64,000 nucleotides of DNA from JAWKWH01 sp963669285 (GCA_963669285.2 CAXXSI010000018.1:1-64000), one strand, 5' to 3'. Shown: positions 1 through 10,369, numbered from the stretch's first letter. Numbers and translations: made by a program. Notes: generated by a model not told the origin, from the letters alone.

Positions 1-174
1 CTCGGCGGAACGCAACAGCGCTTTTGTGGGAATACAACCCCAATTAAGACATATGCCGCCCAAGTGCTCGCGTTCGACAATGGCGGTCTTCAGCCCGAGC
101 TGCGCCGAACGTATGGCGGTTACATAGCCACCCGGTCCTGACCCGATGATGATGACGTCATATTGATCTGCCAC
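1..174 (-). CDS. lpdA: Dihydrolipoyl dehydrogenase (E3), N-terminal 58 codons
   Basis: This is the 5' end of the E3 flavoprotein that reoxidises the lipoyl groups of the pyruvate dehydrogenase complex; the rest lies beyond the left edge. The reverse strand reads VADQYDVIIIGSGPGGY, the FAD dinucleotide-binding fold, and then GGICLNWGCIPTKALLRSAE, which contains the redox-active CxxxxC disulfide (Cys42 and Cys47). The start is GTG at 174-172, chosen because AAGGAG lies just upstream with good spacing and the FAD motif follows at once. It is the last gene of the minus-strand run pdhA-pdhB-pdhC-lpdA, as in other Rhizobiales. No frame break is seen in the part present. Confidence 0.95.
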   Translation of the reverse strand, partial: MADQYDVIIIGSGPGGYVTAIRSAQLGLKTAIVEREHLGGICLNWGCIPTKALLRSAE

Positions 175-235
175 CTGTCTTCTCCTTTATTGGCCACCGT
201 CCGGCGGTGGGCTGGGAAGAGACAGGCAAAGGCGC

Positions 236-472
236 TCAGCCTGTCAGCATCCCGAAAATTTCATCCTTGAGCCGCAGTCGCTGTTTGCGCATGTCCTCCA
301 TATGGAAGTCGTCAGTCGGCTCTATGTTGGTCTCCGCACGGTGTATCGCCCGGTTAAGGTCGTGGTATTCGTCAAAAAGCTTCGCGAAATGGGAATTCTC
401 CCCCTTCAGATCATGCATCTTTCCGACAAATTCGGGGAATTCTTCGGCCAATTCGTGCGGCGTGTGTGTCAT
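236..472 (-). CDS. YdcH/DUF465 family small protein
   Basis: A 78-residue acidic-basic helical protein beginning MTHTPHELAEEFPEF and containing the heptad-like segment KMHDLKGENSHFAKLFDEYHD. Both features are typical of the YdcH (DUF465) family of small coiled-coil proteins, which has no firmly established function. The ATG at 472-470 is preceded by GGAGG at a normal distance. It lies between lpdA and an acetyltransferase in the pdh gene run. Family assignment is good; function is unknown. Confidence 0.85.
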   Translation of the reverse strand: MTHTPHELAEEFPEFVGKMHDLKGENSHFAKLFDEYHDLNRAIHRAETNIEPTDDFHMEDMRKQRLRLKDEIFGMLTG

Positions 473-570
473 CGTGCACCTCCAATTTGATCATGTGCAG
501 CCAGACTAGAATTCGCTTTCGATAACTCCTTGCGTTGGATCAAGCGGTAGCTGTTTTCAGCGCTTTTTGG

Positions 571-1158
571 TCAGGTCGCGCGGACCATTAGAATCCAATT
601 GCCATCTTTCTTTTCAGAACCTTCAAATGGTTCGAAGGATTCTTTTGCACGAACCTTGAATCCGGACTTCTCATAAAGCCCGAGCGCCGGGTTGTTGTCT
701 TCAGCAATCAGGCTGATCTCGTCCGTTCCGGCGTCACCGGCTCGTCTGATGCTTTCTTCGATCAAGGCCGCCCCAATGCCGTACCGCGATACTCGCGAAA
801 CACGGCCAACATGTTGATGTACCACGAGCCGGGCGCCTCGGCCTCAAGCCGCAACAACGATCGCAACACCGGGTGCTGGTCGGCGATGTCTTCCTCTGCC
901 ATCGGTGGATCAATCGCATAGTCCAACAGCATACCGGCTGTGTCTCCCTCGGCTTCTGCGACGGTCATCTTTGTAAATGACAATGCGCTCTCCGGGTTGA
1001 GGATCCGATCCCGCCCCGCTTCGACAACCGAGGCAAAACCGCCTTTTTCCCTGGCCTGCGCCCAGAACAATGACGGCAAACCGTGGCCAGCCATATCGGC
1101 AAGCACGGCCAACGTCGCAGCATCCGTTTTTTTGCGCCGGCCTGAGGATAAAGGACAT
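571..1158 (-). CDS. GNAT-family N-acetyltransferase (two frameshifts in this sequence)
   Basis: An acetyl-CoA-dependent N-acetyltransferase of unknown substrate. The reading starts MSFILRPAQK, then passes through AVLADMAGHGLPSLFWAQAR and YINMLAVFREYRG to GIGAALIEES, the acetyl-CoA-binding loop region, and ends NWILMVRAT. Two single-base breaks split it: an extra base in the T7 run at 1128-1134, and a missing base near 777-781. Correcting both gives one continuous protein of about 195 residues. The ATG at 1158 lies 4 nt after the pdhC stop codon, so it is probably cotranscribed with the pdh genes. I infer sequencing error rather than a pseudogene because the neighbouring essential genes show the same damage. 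Confidence 0.8.
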
Positions 1159-1162
1159 GGCT

Positions 1163-2504
1163 CTAAACCAACATCCCCATGGGGTTTTCGATGTAGCCCT
1201 TGAAAGCGCCCAGCAGTTCAGCACCGAGCGCGCCGTCAACCGCCCGATGATCGGTCGACAGTGTCACGCTCATCAATGTTGCAATCGCCACGGCGCCATC
1301 CGTTACGACGGCGCGCTGTTCACCCGCACCGACGGCCAGAATGGTCGCGTGCGGCGGATTGATGACCGCGGAAAACTCTCTTATGCCCATCATGCCCAGA
1401 TTAGACACGGCGCTCGATCCGCCCTGATACTCTTCCGGCTTCAGCTTGCGCTCGCGGGCGCGACCGGCCATGTCCTTCATCTCGTTGGAGATGGTCGACA
1501 GGCCCTTTTCCTCGGCCCTGCGCACGATTGGCGTGATCAGGCCGCCGGGTATGGAAACGGCGACACCGACGTCGGCATGAGCGTGGCGGACCATGTTCTC
1601 ATCGGTCCAGGAGACATTGGCATCAGGCACATCGCGTAGCGACAGCGCCAGCGCCTTGATGATCATGTCGTTGACCGACAGCTTGTAGGCCGGCTTGTCG
1701 TCCTTGACCGGGGCCGACTTGTTGAGCTCGGCACGCAGTTTTCAACAGCGCATCAAGTTCGCATTCAATCGTCAGGTAGAAATGCGGAATTGTCGACTTG
1801 GCCTCGACCAGCCGACGGGCGATGGTCTTGCGCATATTGTCGTGCTTGACCAGTTCGTAGGAACCCTCCTCGAACAGTTTGAGCACGACGTCATCCGACA
1901 TCGGTTTTGCTGCAGGCGCGGCAGCCGGTGCTGCTTCCGGCGCTTTGGCGGCGACACCGCCTGCGGCAATCGCCGCCTCGACATCGGCCTTGACCACCCT
2001 GCCCTTCGGACCGGAGCCGGAGACGGCGGCAACATCGATGCCGGCATCCCTGGCGATGCGGCGGGCAAGCGGCGAGGCAAAGGTTCTTGTGCCGCCGGCG
2101 CCATTGACCGCTGCCGGTACTGGCATTGCTGAGGGCATCGGAGCAGCTGCCGGTGCCGGTGCCGGTTGGGCTGCAGCCGCCTCGGCAGGCGCTTCCTGCT
2201 TGCTTCCACCGCTTTCACCGCCTACATCGCCGGCGGCCTTGGCCGCTTCGGCTGCATCCTCACCATCGGCGGCCAACACAGCAATCAGCGCGTTGACCTT
2301 GACGGCCTCGGTGCCCTCGGCAACCAGGATCTTCGCAACCGTTCCCTCGTCGACGGCTTCAACCTCCATTGTCGCCTTGTCGGTCTCGATCTCGGCAATG
2401 ACGTCACCGGGGGCAACCGCGTCACCCTCTTTCACCAGCCATTTGGCGAGATTGCCTTCTTCCATCGTCGGCGAAAGGGCCGGCATCGTAATGTTGATCG
2501 GCAT
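1163..2504 (-). CDS. pdhC: Dihydrolipoamide acetyltransferase (E2) of pyruvate dehydrogenase (one frameshift)
   Basis: E2 core of the pyruvate dehydrogenase complex; it transfers the acetyl group from lipoate to CoA. The N-terminal lipoyl domain contains ETDKATMEVEAVDEG with the lipoyl lysine. An Ala/Pro-rich linker follows, then a peripheral subunit-binding domain (FASPLARRIARDAGIDVA). The catalytic domain ends with STDHRAVDGALGAELL, carrying the DHRxxDG active site. An extra base in the TTTT run at 1739-1742 breaks the frame; removing it restores LDALLKLRAELNKSAP. The ATG at 2504 follows pdhB by 12 nt with GGGAGA upstream. Length after correction is about 446 residues, normal for alphaproteobacterial PdhC. 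Confidence 0.93.
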
Positions 2505-2516
2505 GTCCGTTCTCCC

Positions 2517-3906
2517 TTACGCCTTGTAGGTGACGGCTTTGACCGCCTCGACGACCTCGCCCACATTCGGCAGGGCCAGTTTTTCCAGATTGGCCGCATA
2601 GGGGCATCGGCACATCCTTGCCGCAGATCGTGATCACCGGCGCATCGAGCCAGTCAAACGCGCGTTGCATGACTTGGGAAGCGATGTGATCGCCGACCGA
2701 AGATTGCGGGAATCCTTCCTCGACGGTCACGAGCCGGTTGGTCTTCTGTACCGAGGCTATGACCGTATCGAGATCCATCGGCCGGATGGTGCGCAGATCG
2801 ATCACCTCGGCGTCGATCCCCTCACCCGCCAGGGCTTCAGCAGCCTGAACAGCATAAGTCATGCCGATGCCGAACGATACGATGGTGACATCGTTGCCCC
2901 GGCTTGTGAATCCGGGCCTTGCCGATCGGCAGGACGAAATCATCGAGCTTGGGAACATCGAAGGATTGGCCGTAGAGGATTTCGTTTTCCAAAAAAGATC
3001 ACCGGATTGGGATCACGGATCGCCGCCTTCAGCAATCCCTTGGCATCAGCCGCGTTTATAGGGCTGGACCACCTTTAAACCCGGCACTTGGCTATACCAT
3101 GCGGCATATATCCTGGCTGTGTTGTGCACCGGACACGGGCCGCAGCGCCATTGGCACCGCGAAACACAATTGGCGCTCCCATCTGACCGCCGGACATATA
3201 GAGCGTCTTGGCCGCCGAGTTGATAATCTGGTCTATCGCCTGCATGGCAAAGTTGAATGTCATGAATTCGACGATAGGTTTTCAGCCCGGCATAGGCCGC
3301 CGCCGACGCCTACGCCGGCGAAACCATGCTCGGTAATCGGCGTATCAACAACGCGCCGGGCGCCAAATTCGTCGAGCAGGCCTTGAGTGATCTTGTAGGC
3401 GCCCTGATATTCGGCGACCTCTTCGCCCATGATGAAAACGTCTTCATCACGGCGCATTTCTTCGGCCATGGCGTCGCGTAACGCTTCACGCACCGTCGTC
3501 GGCACCATTTCGGTGCCTTCCGGAATATCGGGATCGGAAGCGACTTCGGTAGCAATTGGTTCTGCCGGAATCGGAGCGGCGGCCGGTGCTTCGACAACCG
3601 GCGCAGGTTCAGCTGCCGGTGCAGGCGCGGCCGGTGCAGCGCTGATATCGCTGGCAACTTTCGCCGTCGGCCAGCAGCACCGCGATGGGCGTATTGACCT
3701 TGACGCCCTCGGCGCCCTCGGCGATCAGGATCTTACCGAGCGTTCCCCTCGTCGACGGCTTCGACTTCCATCGTTGCCTTGTCGGTTTCGATTTCGGCGA
3801 TGATGTCACCGGCGGCGACGCTATCTCCCTCGTTCTTGAGCCATTTGGCGAGGTTGCCTTCTTCCATCGTCGGCGACAGGGCGGGCATCAAAATTTCAAT
3901 CGGCAT
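2517..3906 (-). CDS. pdhB: Pyruvate dehydrogenase E1 beta subunit with N-terminal lipoyl domain (about ten frameshifts)
   Basis: Beta chain of the thiamine-diphosphate E1 enzyme. It starts MPIEILMPALSPTMEEGNL, a lipoyl domain fused in front of the E1-beta fold as in other Rhizobiales, followed by a Pro/Ala linker. The catalytic part begins MVPTTVREALRDAMAEEMRR and includes FIMGEEVAEYQGAYK, MTFNFAMQAIDQIINSAAK and RTIRPMDLDTV. The frame is broken near 2601, 2897, 2991, 3056, 3106, 3138, 3280, 3300, 3656 and 3745. Nearly every break is one surplus base in a short homopolymer, and repairing them gives an uninterrupted protein ending AVKAVTYKA. The start follows the VOC gene stop directly. A true pseudogene is unlikely given the clean codon-level homology on both sides of each break. 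Confidence 0.9.
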
Positions 3907-3907
3907 C

Positions 3908-4304
3908 TTATTTGGCTCCCCTTTTCAGGAGTTATCATTCCGACGATGTTACCCTCGCCGTCCTCGACATATGCGCATCGCCCAACACCCGGGTAATCCT
4001 CCGGCGGCAGCGGCTTCCGCACCGCCATTGGCTAACGCCCAAAGCGTAGCGTTCATCACAATCAGCGACTTCAAACGTCATCGTGCCTCCACGCACCGGT
4101 GAGCCCGAGTCAGGCTCAGCGCCGATCCGTCGCATGATGCCGGCGGTAACGCCCTTTGGACGGTCCGATCTGTAGTCCCTCAATAAGGTGATATTCCATT
4201 TCTCCAGCACCAGGCATAGGCGTGAATGTCCAGCCGAACAAACCGCCATAGAACACCTTGGCACGGTCCACATTCGTTGCATGAATTTCAAAATGCGCGG
4301 ACAT
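3908..4304 (-). CDS. VOC-superfamily protein (glyoxalase/bleomycin-resistance fold), frameshifted
   Basis: A small protein of about 130 residues starting MSAHFEIHATNVDRAKVFYG and continuing LFGWTFTPMPGAGEMEYHLI. This is the beta-alpha-beta-beta-beta start typical of the vicinal-oxygen-chelate fold. The second module reads GGTMTFEVADCDERYA and ends near CAYVEDGEGNIVGMITPE. About four single-base breaks (near 4152, 4040, 4015 and 3925) interrupt it. It sits between pdhA (3 nt upstream, with GGAGG in the pdhA tail) and pdhB (1-2 nt downstream). That position is unusual, since the two E1 genes are normally adjacent. Substrate unknown; related proteins are lyases, dioxygenases or ligand binders. 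Confidence 0.75.
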
Positions 4305-4306
4305 CG

Positions 4307-5357
4307 TTACACCTCCAACAATATGTCGGTGTAGAGTTCGGATACGTCCCGGTTCGGGATCGGATTGTGCGAATTCAGCAGAGTCGGCAACAATGTCTCG
4401 GACTTCCTTGTCGATGGCCTTCAACTCCTCCTCGCTCGCCCATTTCTTGTCGAGCACTCGGGCCTTGACCTGTTCGATCGGATCCTGTTCGGCCCGCATC
4501 TTTTGCACTTCTTCCTTGGTGCGGTATTTGGCCGGGTCGGACATGGAGTGGCCGCGATACCGGTATGTCAGCATTTCGAGGATGATCGGACCGTTGCCGT
4601 CGCGGCACCATTTTGCAGCCAGTTCGGCAGCGGCATTGACTGCCCGAACGTCCCATTCCATCAACCTGGATTCCGGGGATTTTGAATGAGATGCCGCGGT
4701 GCGAAAAGTCGGTTTCAGCCGAAGACCGGACCGCTGAGGTTCCCATGGCGTAGCGGTTGTTCTCGATTACGTAAACGACCGGCAGCTTCCACAGCGAGGC
4801 CATGTTGAAGCTCTCGTAGACCTGGCCCTGATTGGAAGCACCGTCTCCGAAATAGGCTGTCGAGATATTGTTGTTCCCGCGGTATTTATTGGCAAATGCC
4901 AATCCGGTACCAAGCGGCACCTGCGCGCCGACAATCCCGTGGCCGCCATAAAAGTTCTTCTCCTTGGAGAACATGTGCATGGAGCCGCCTTTGCCCTTCG
5001 ACAAGCCGCCGCGGCGTCCGGTCAGCTCCGCCATAACGCCGCGTGGGCTCATGCCGCATGACAGCATGTGCCCATGATCGCGATAGCCGGTAATCAGCTG
5101 ATCGCCCTCAATCAGGGCGCGCTGCCATGCCGGTAACGACTGCTTCCTGGCCGATGTATAGATGGCAAAATCCGCCGATAAAGCCCATGCCGTAAAGCTG
5201 ACCTGCCTTCTCCTCGAACCTTCGGATAAGCAACATGTCGCGATAGGCAGCGAATTCCTGCTCTTTTGAATACTCCAATGGCTTCGGCGTTTTTCGGCAT
5301 CGCCGGTGTGGAGGATTTCGGTTTTCTGGAGGTGGATTTCTTTGCCGCTGCAGGCAT
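4307..5357 (-). CDS. pdhA: Pyruvate dehydrogenase E1 alpha subunit (about four frameshifts)
   Basis: Alpha chain of E1, which binds thiamine diphosphate and decarboxylates pyruvate. The basic N-terminal tail MPAAAKKSTSRKPKS leads into EYSKEQEFAAYRDMLLIRRF and GFIGGFCHLYIGQEAVV. The thiamine-diphosphate motif GDGASNQG is followed by the Asn of VIENNRYAMGTS. The regulatory-loop region YRYRGHSMSDPAKYRTKEEV is intact. Breaks near 5278, 5133, 4652 and 4345 are each one surplus base; correction gives about 350 residues ending SDPEPDVSELYTDILLEV. The ATG at 5357 has GGGAG upstream. It is the first gene of the pdh run and follows an AT-rich 176-bp gap that should hold the promoter. Confidence 0.92.
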
Positions 5358-5533
5358 GCGCTCACTCCCTGTGCACGAATGCAATGAACTGTCGCGAAAC
5401 CCATTTAATAGACTTCGCGATTGCTTGACTTTGCGTAACACGGAATGAACGGCCTTGCCTACTGGTAATTAGGCATAGCTGTTATGCGCTTAAATTGTTC
5501 TAATTATTGATTTCTTTTGATATTAACTTGTTT

Positions 5534-5867
5534 TCAGTTAATATTTTCTCCCCGCAATGGCCGCATGACAACCACTTCGTCGGTCTTTGACAGGTTGAGT
5601 GACTTTCGGGCCTGCTCATCGAGCATGTCCTTGTCGAGCGTGCCATCGTGCAAAAGGGCGCACACTCTCCTCAAGTGCCATTCTCTCGGCATTGAGCGCG
5701 GCGTGTTCGGATTGCAATTCGGCGGTCTGCGCCTCCAGGCGGTATTTGGAATAAATACCGTAATCGCCGTGGAAAGCGTGGAAGCCGAAGTAGGTGAGGA
5801 ACGCGACGCACAATGCCGGAATGATCAATCTTCCGGTGTTGCGTTTTTTGTACTGGCGCGTCCACAT
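5534..5867 (-). CDS. FtsB/DivIC-like septum formation initiator (one frameshift)
   Basis: A single-pass membrane protein of the divisome. The sequence runs MWTRQYKKRNTGRLIIPALC, a membrane segment at about residues 14-32, then the heptad-rich YRLEAQTAELQSEHAALNAE, which is the periplasmic coiled coil. A surplus base in the GGG run near 5656 shifts the frame. Without it the protein continues RLLHDGTLDKDMLDEQARKS and ends VVVMRPLRGENIN, about 110 residues, the usual size. GGAGAA precedes the ATG at 5867. It lies between eno and pdhA, the standard position in Rhizobiales. Confidence 0.88.
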
Positions 5868-5943
5868 GACGGAATTCTCCTTCCGCGCATTTCGCCTGAT
5901 TGTGCTTAACGTGAGGTTACGGGATTAGTTCAAATTGAGCCGA

Positions 5944-7220
5944 TCAGGATTTCAATGCGCCCCGTCCGGCATATTTCGCCTGCGTACCGAGATGTTGCTC
6001 GATACGGATCAGCTGATTGTACTTTGCCAATCGATCGGAACGGGCCAGTGATCCGGTTTTGGATCTGACCGCAATTGGTCGCCACTGCCCAAACCAGCGA
6101 TCGAATTGTCCTCGGTTTCACCGGAGCGGTGCGACATGACAGCCGTGTATCCTGCCTTGTGTGCGGTCTCGACTGCGTCGAGTGTTTCGGTGAGCGTGCC
6201 GATCTGGTTGACTTTCACGAGGATGGAATTGGCAACTCCCATGCGGATACCGTCGCGAAGCCTGGCCGAATTGGTGACAAATAGGTCGTCGCCGACAAGC
6301 TGCACCTTGTCGCCGACCAGGTCGGTCAGCGCTTTCCAGCCATCCCAATCATCCTCGGACATGCCGTCTTCGATCGACAGGATCGGATAATCGGATGCCA
6401 GTTGCGCCAGGTATTTGGCCTGCGCTTCGCCGTCACGCGTCACCCCCTCGCCCTCATAGACATAGTTGCCGTCGTGGAAGAACTCCGTCGCGGCGCAATC
6501 AAGCGCAATCGACACATCATCGCCCGGCTTGTAGCCGGCCTGCTCTATCGACTGCATGATGAAGTCGAGCGCAGCCGAGGCACTTTCGATGTTGGGTGCA
6601 AAGCCGCCCTCGTCGCCGACATTGGTGTTGTGCCCGGCCTTTTTCAAACCGTCTTTCAGTGTGTGAAACACTTCTGCGCCCATCCGAACCGCGTCGGCAA
6701 TGGTCGCGGCGCCGACCGGCATGATCATGAATTCCTGAATGTCAATGGGGTTATCAGCGTGGGCACCGCCATTGATGATATTCATCATCGGCACGGGCAG
6801 CAGATGCGCATTTGTGCCGCCGACATATCGATGCAGTGGCAAACCCGATGCCGCGGCAGCGGCCTTGGCGACGGCCAGCGAGACGCCGAGCATGGCATTG
6901 GCGCCAAGCCGCTTCTTGTTGGGTGTGCCGTCGAGTTCAATCATCACCTGATCGATGTGAATCTGATCCTCGGCTTCCATGCCGCCAACCGCTTCGAACA
7001 GTTCTCCATTGACTGCATCCACTGCCTGTTGAACGCCTTTGCCCAGATAGCGTGGTCCACCGTCACGCAGTTCGACGGCCTCGTGCGCGCCGGTCGACGC
7101 ACCCGAAGGAACGGCAGCGCGTCCAAACGAACCGTCTTCCAGATGGACATCGACCTCCACTGTCGGATTGCCGCGACTGTCGAGGATTTCGCGGCCGAGG
7201 ATGTCGATAATGGCGGTCAT
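5944..7220 (-). CDS. eno: Enolase (two frameshifts near the 3' end)
   Basis: Phosphopyruvate hydratase of glycolysis: 2-phosphoglycerate to phosphoenolpyruvate, Mg-dependent, also a degradosome component in many bacteria. It starts MTAIIDILGREILDSRGNPT, followed by the flexible loop PSGASTGAHEAVELRDG. Metal ligands appear in ALDCAATEF, SIEDGMSEDDWDGW and LVGDDLFVTN; the catalytic lysine is in NSILVKVNQIGTLTE, and the signature SHRSGETEDNSIAG follows. Surplus bases at 6087-6089 and near 6065 break the last 40 codons. Corrected, it ends QHLGTQAKYAGRGALKS at TGA 5946-5944, giving 424 residues, the normal enolase length. GGAG lies upstream of the ATG at 7220. Confidence 0.95.
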
Positions 7221-7368
7221 GGTTGTGCTCCAGTTACTGTTGGGAAGATTTCGCTGTCGTCATATCCAATGGCGACAAAAACGCAATGCTATGGTGAAAT
7301 GACTTTGTTACGCAGCCATGCCGCTTTTTGCCCACAAATCCATAACGAGACAGCCGAAATTCCAGCGA

Positions 7369-8382
7369 TCAGAACGGTTTCAGGTCACTGTTGAGCGGAA
7401 ACTTTTCCATCAGGTAGGGGCCGGAAAGGACAGGCGCATATTTGGGCGACGCTCCAGATTCCAAACAACTCTCCAAGCACTGAATGTCGGCGAAACCAGT
7501 TCGGTTGATGGAAAAACGCAAGAGACTGCCGCCGGTTGCTCGTCGTTCCGTTGCTGTTTGAATTGACCACCCGGTGCAGGGTCGAAACCCATCTGTCGTT
7601 GGTCCATCGGGCCATCAGATCGCCGATATTGATTACGAAGGCGTCATCGATCGGCGGCACGGCACTCCATTCGCCGGACGGCATCAGAATCTCAAGCCCG
7701 TATGTCTCCGGCTGCGGCAACAAAATCGTCAGGCTTCCATAATCGGTATGTGCCCCTGCCCGCAATTGACCGGGTTGCGCGATCGGACCCGACTGATGCG
7801 GATAGTTCAAGGCGCGAAGCGCACTGATGGGTTGATCGATATAGGGCTCAAAAAAGCCTTCCGGAAGGTTCAAGGCCACCGCGAAAATGCGCATGATCCT
7901 GACCGCCAACCGCTCCATTTCGCGGTAGTAGGCTTCCCAGGCGGTGCGGAATCCCGCCGGCTCAACAGGCCAAATCGTTTCCGCATAACAAAAAGACAGC
8001 GCGTCCTTGTCGCTCAATCCCGCCGGCACCGACAGCGGACCACCGTTGAAGCTCTCCTTCAAATCAGGCGGCGTATCGACATTTCTCGACTTTGCCAGTG
8101 CTTCGGCACCAGGTCCGAGATAACCATAGGGATAACCGGGATATGGAGCGCGGCATTTGTCCTTTTGATCCATGTCGAGGTCGAAGAACTCTCTCGTGAC
8201 CTGGAACATGGCTGTCGATCACATCGGGTGATACGCTGTGGCCGGAAAATCGCCAAAAATCCGATTTCCTGGCAGATCTGATCAACCGTCTCGCTGAAGG
8301 CGCGCTTTTGCTGCTCATTCGAACGCTCATAATCACCGATATCGACTAACGGGAAACTGCATTTGGTGGCCAACTTGTTCAA
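7369..8382 (-). CDS. 2-oxoglutarate/Fe(II)-dependent oxygenase, isopenicillin N synthase-like (three frameshifts)
   Basis: A non-haem iron oxygenase of the IPNS/flavonol synthase-like family; substrate unknown. The N-terminal half reads FPLVDIGDYERSNEQQKRAF and QICQEIGFLAI, then, in another frame, MFQVTREFFDLDMDQKDKCR and YPYGYLGPGAEALAKS. The iron triad is visible as HTDYGSLTIL (HxD) and STLHRVVNS (distal His). The 2OG-binding Arg-x-Ser is in RRQSLAFF. Breaks near 8244, 8208 and 7483 are one surplus base each. The corrected protein is about 335 residues, ending MEKFPLNSDLKPF. It lies between kdsA and eno, where Rhizobiales usually have nothing or different small genes. Confidence 0.85.
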
Positions 8383-8492
8383 AATGAAAACTTTGATGCC
8401 AGCTTCGCATTCTGTCTGTTGTTGTCAACAAAAGTGAGATGCCAGCATCGGTAAGCGGCGGTACGATGTGCACAGAATCAGACTGGTGGGAG

Positions 8493-8520
8493 GGCGAAAC
8501 AGCTTCGTAGGAGTTTCGCC
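8493..8520. repeat. Inverted repeat GGCGAAAC-N12-GTTTCGCC
   Basis: Perfect 8-bp arms at 8493-8500 and 8513-8520 lie in the 268-bp gap between kdsA and the 2OG oxygenase, both on the minus strand. No T tract follows on either strand, so an ordinary terminator is unlikely. It could be a transcript hairpin or an operator. The rest of the gap shows nothing recognisable. Confidence 0.45.
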
Positions 8521-8682
8521 ATGACAAATCTGAGTGGATTGGCAAGTTTGATGTTTGATCGTGGCCGCGTTCATGACCTCGTGCAACGAACAACCGCCGT
8601 CTCAAAAGGCCGACAACGCGGTTGTGATCGTGGAATAGCCGAACCCGCAATCAGCGTTTTGCAATGGCATCGAGCGCCATAA
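8521..8682 (+). CDS. Possible 53-residue small ORF, unrecognised
   Basis: An ATG at 8521 is preceded by TAGGAG at about 8 nt and opens a 53-codon frame, MTNLSGLASLMFDRGRVHD and onward, ending at TAA near 8680. It has no family I recognise and overlaps the 3' end of kdsA on the opposite strand by about 32 nt. The good ribosome-binding site is the only support. It could easily be chance. Confidence 0.2.
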   Translation: MTNLSGLASLMFDRGRVHDLVQRTTAVSKGRQRGCDRGIAEPAISVLQWHRAP

Positions 8683-9481
8683 GAGTTTCCAGGAGGGGCG
8701 GAAGTTGATCCACCGGAACCATGTTGGGGCCGTCAGAGGGGGCGTTGTCGGGGTTTTCATGCGTTTCGATGAAGACACCGGCAACGCCCACAGCGACGGC
8801 TGCCCTTGCCAGCGGACCGACAAATCGCCTCTCGCCTCCACTTGATCCACCTTGGCCACCCGGTTGTTGTACGGAGTGCGTTGCATCGAAAATCACCGGG
8901 GCGCCGGTTTCCGCCAGAATGGGTAGCGAACGCATGTCACTGACAAGCGTGTTGTAACCGAACGAAGCACCGCGCCTCGGTAACCATCACCTTGCTGTTG
9001 CCTGAACCTGTGACTTTGGCGACGACATTCCTCATATCCCAAGGGGCCAGGAACTGCCCTTTCTTCACATTGACAATCCGGCCCGTGTTGGCGGCAGCAA
9101 CCAACAAATCGGTCTGACGACACAGAAATGCCGGTATCTGCAGGATGTCAACGACCTCGGCAACCGGTGCACATTGATCGGCGGTATGCACATCGGTGAG
9201 AACAGGGATGGAGAATTCCCGTTTCAGATCGGCAAAAACCGACATGGCCTCGTCGAGACCCACGCCACGTCCCGCGTGAGCGAGGTTCGATTTGCCTTGT
9301 CGTAGCTGGATTTATAGACAAAACCGATTCCAAGCGCGCTGCAGATTTCGGTCAGACGACCAGCCATATCGAAAGCGTGTTGCCGGCTTTCCATCGCGCA
9401 GGGTCCGGCAATCAGCGACAAGGGCAAACCGTTGCCGAACACTGCCTGGCCCGCCATAATCTTTTTGTCCGGTTGGTTCAT
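8651..9481 (-). CDS. kdsA: 3-deoxy-D-manno-octulosonate 8-phosphate synthase (two frameshifts)
   Basis: Condenses phosphoenolpyruvate with arabinose 5-phosphate to make Kdo-8-phosphate for lipopolysaccharide. The sequence shows LSLIAGPCAMESRQHAFDMA, FVYKSSYDKANRTSL, VLTDVHTADQCAPVAEVVDI, LQIPAFLCRQTDLLVAAA, VNVKKGQFLAPWDM and FIETHENPDNAPSDGPNM, all diagnostic. Breaks occur near 9272 (a missing base) and near 8976 (a surplus base). Corrected length is about 276 residues. Its ATG overlaps the stop of the upstream VOC gene (ATGA), which is in turn coupled to cckA, so kdsA appears to be translated from a cckA-led transcript. In other Rhizobiales it normally follows pyrG. Confidence 0.93.
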
Positions 9482-10369
9482 TGTGGCTTCTCTTCGAACG
9501 CGAATATTGCACCCTGGCCCGCCGCCGGTTCGACAACAATACGATTATGCCGTGCTCTGCAATCTATTGCGTTTTTCTTCAACAGTTCGGCAATGCTCGA
9601 CATGGATTGCACATCAAAGACGATTGCGCGAAGGCGCAGACCGCGTTCGGCGCCGATCGGTATACCGAGTTCGCTCTGACATCCAGCGCCATTGAAAACG
9701 GAAATCACGCCGTTGGCCGCCGGGATATCGATGCCATGCTCATGTGTTTCCGATTGGCTGGTTCGCAGCAATTCCTGGCACATGAACAAGAAGTCGGATG
9801 GATACGGCTCCGACATTATGATCCGTGAAATTCCAACAACCCCGTTTTGGTGCGCTTCGAGTTGCGAGCGGTCAACTTCCGGCTGTTTGGTGCGCTCGCA
9901 GGTAAAGAACAGCGTATCCGGACTTCTGGGATCCGCCGCAAAGGCCAAGCGAAACGAGGCTTCGACAATCTGACCATCCGGTAATCCAAAGGGTCGCGAA
10001 AAAACCAGTTGGCGCCCCGCGGACAAACCGCAATACACAAACCGGCGGTGATCGGCCTTGGCGTTGGTCGTTCCAAATACGAGTGCGGAAAAGCCTTCCG
10101 GTCCGTTGCGGAAACGATAGGCGGAATCGCGAACGGCAAACACATTGCGTTTCAATGCGGTTTTCGCCGCAAGCTCCGGATCGACGATCGCCAATGGCTC
10201 CAAATAGCTGTCGTCAGCGAAATAAACGCAGGCATTGGCGGTTCCAAACGGGTGATCTGCCCGCGGTGCGACGGTGAAGCCGAGTGTTTCCAGACGCCGG
10301 CGTGAGACATCGAGATCTTTGACGGGCAGGACGCAGTGATCGATCGGACGAGGGGGGTCGCGCCATCAT
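9478..10369 (-). CDS. VOC/glyoxalase-like domain protein (one frameshift)
   Basis: About 297 residues after correction. It starts MMARPPRPIDHCVLPVKDLD, then VSRRRLETLGFTVAPRADHP and FGTANACVYFADDSYLE, the first VOC module. The second half includes IIMSEPYPSDFLFMCQELLR and GVISVFNGAG, resembling the glyoxalase-like (Glyoxalase_3) proteins. A surplus base in the G6 run at 10352-10357 separates the first 7 codons from the rest. The start overlaps the cckA stop (ATGATG) and its stop overlaps the kdsA start, so the three genes form a tightly coupled chain. Function unknown. Confidence 0.75.

Noticed and set aside
1163..5357. Cluster of pyruvate dehydrogenase pseudogenes
   Set aside because: Each break is a single base, mostly in a homopolymer, and the reading on both sides is intact. 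Sequencing error explains it better than decay of an essential complex.
6402..7394. 330-codon open frame opposite enolase
   Set aside because: Antisense shadow of eno; composition is not protein-like and there is no ribosome-binding site.
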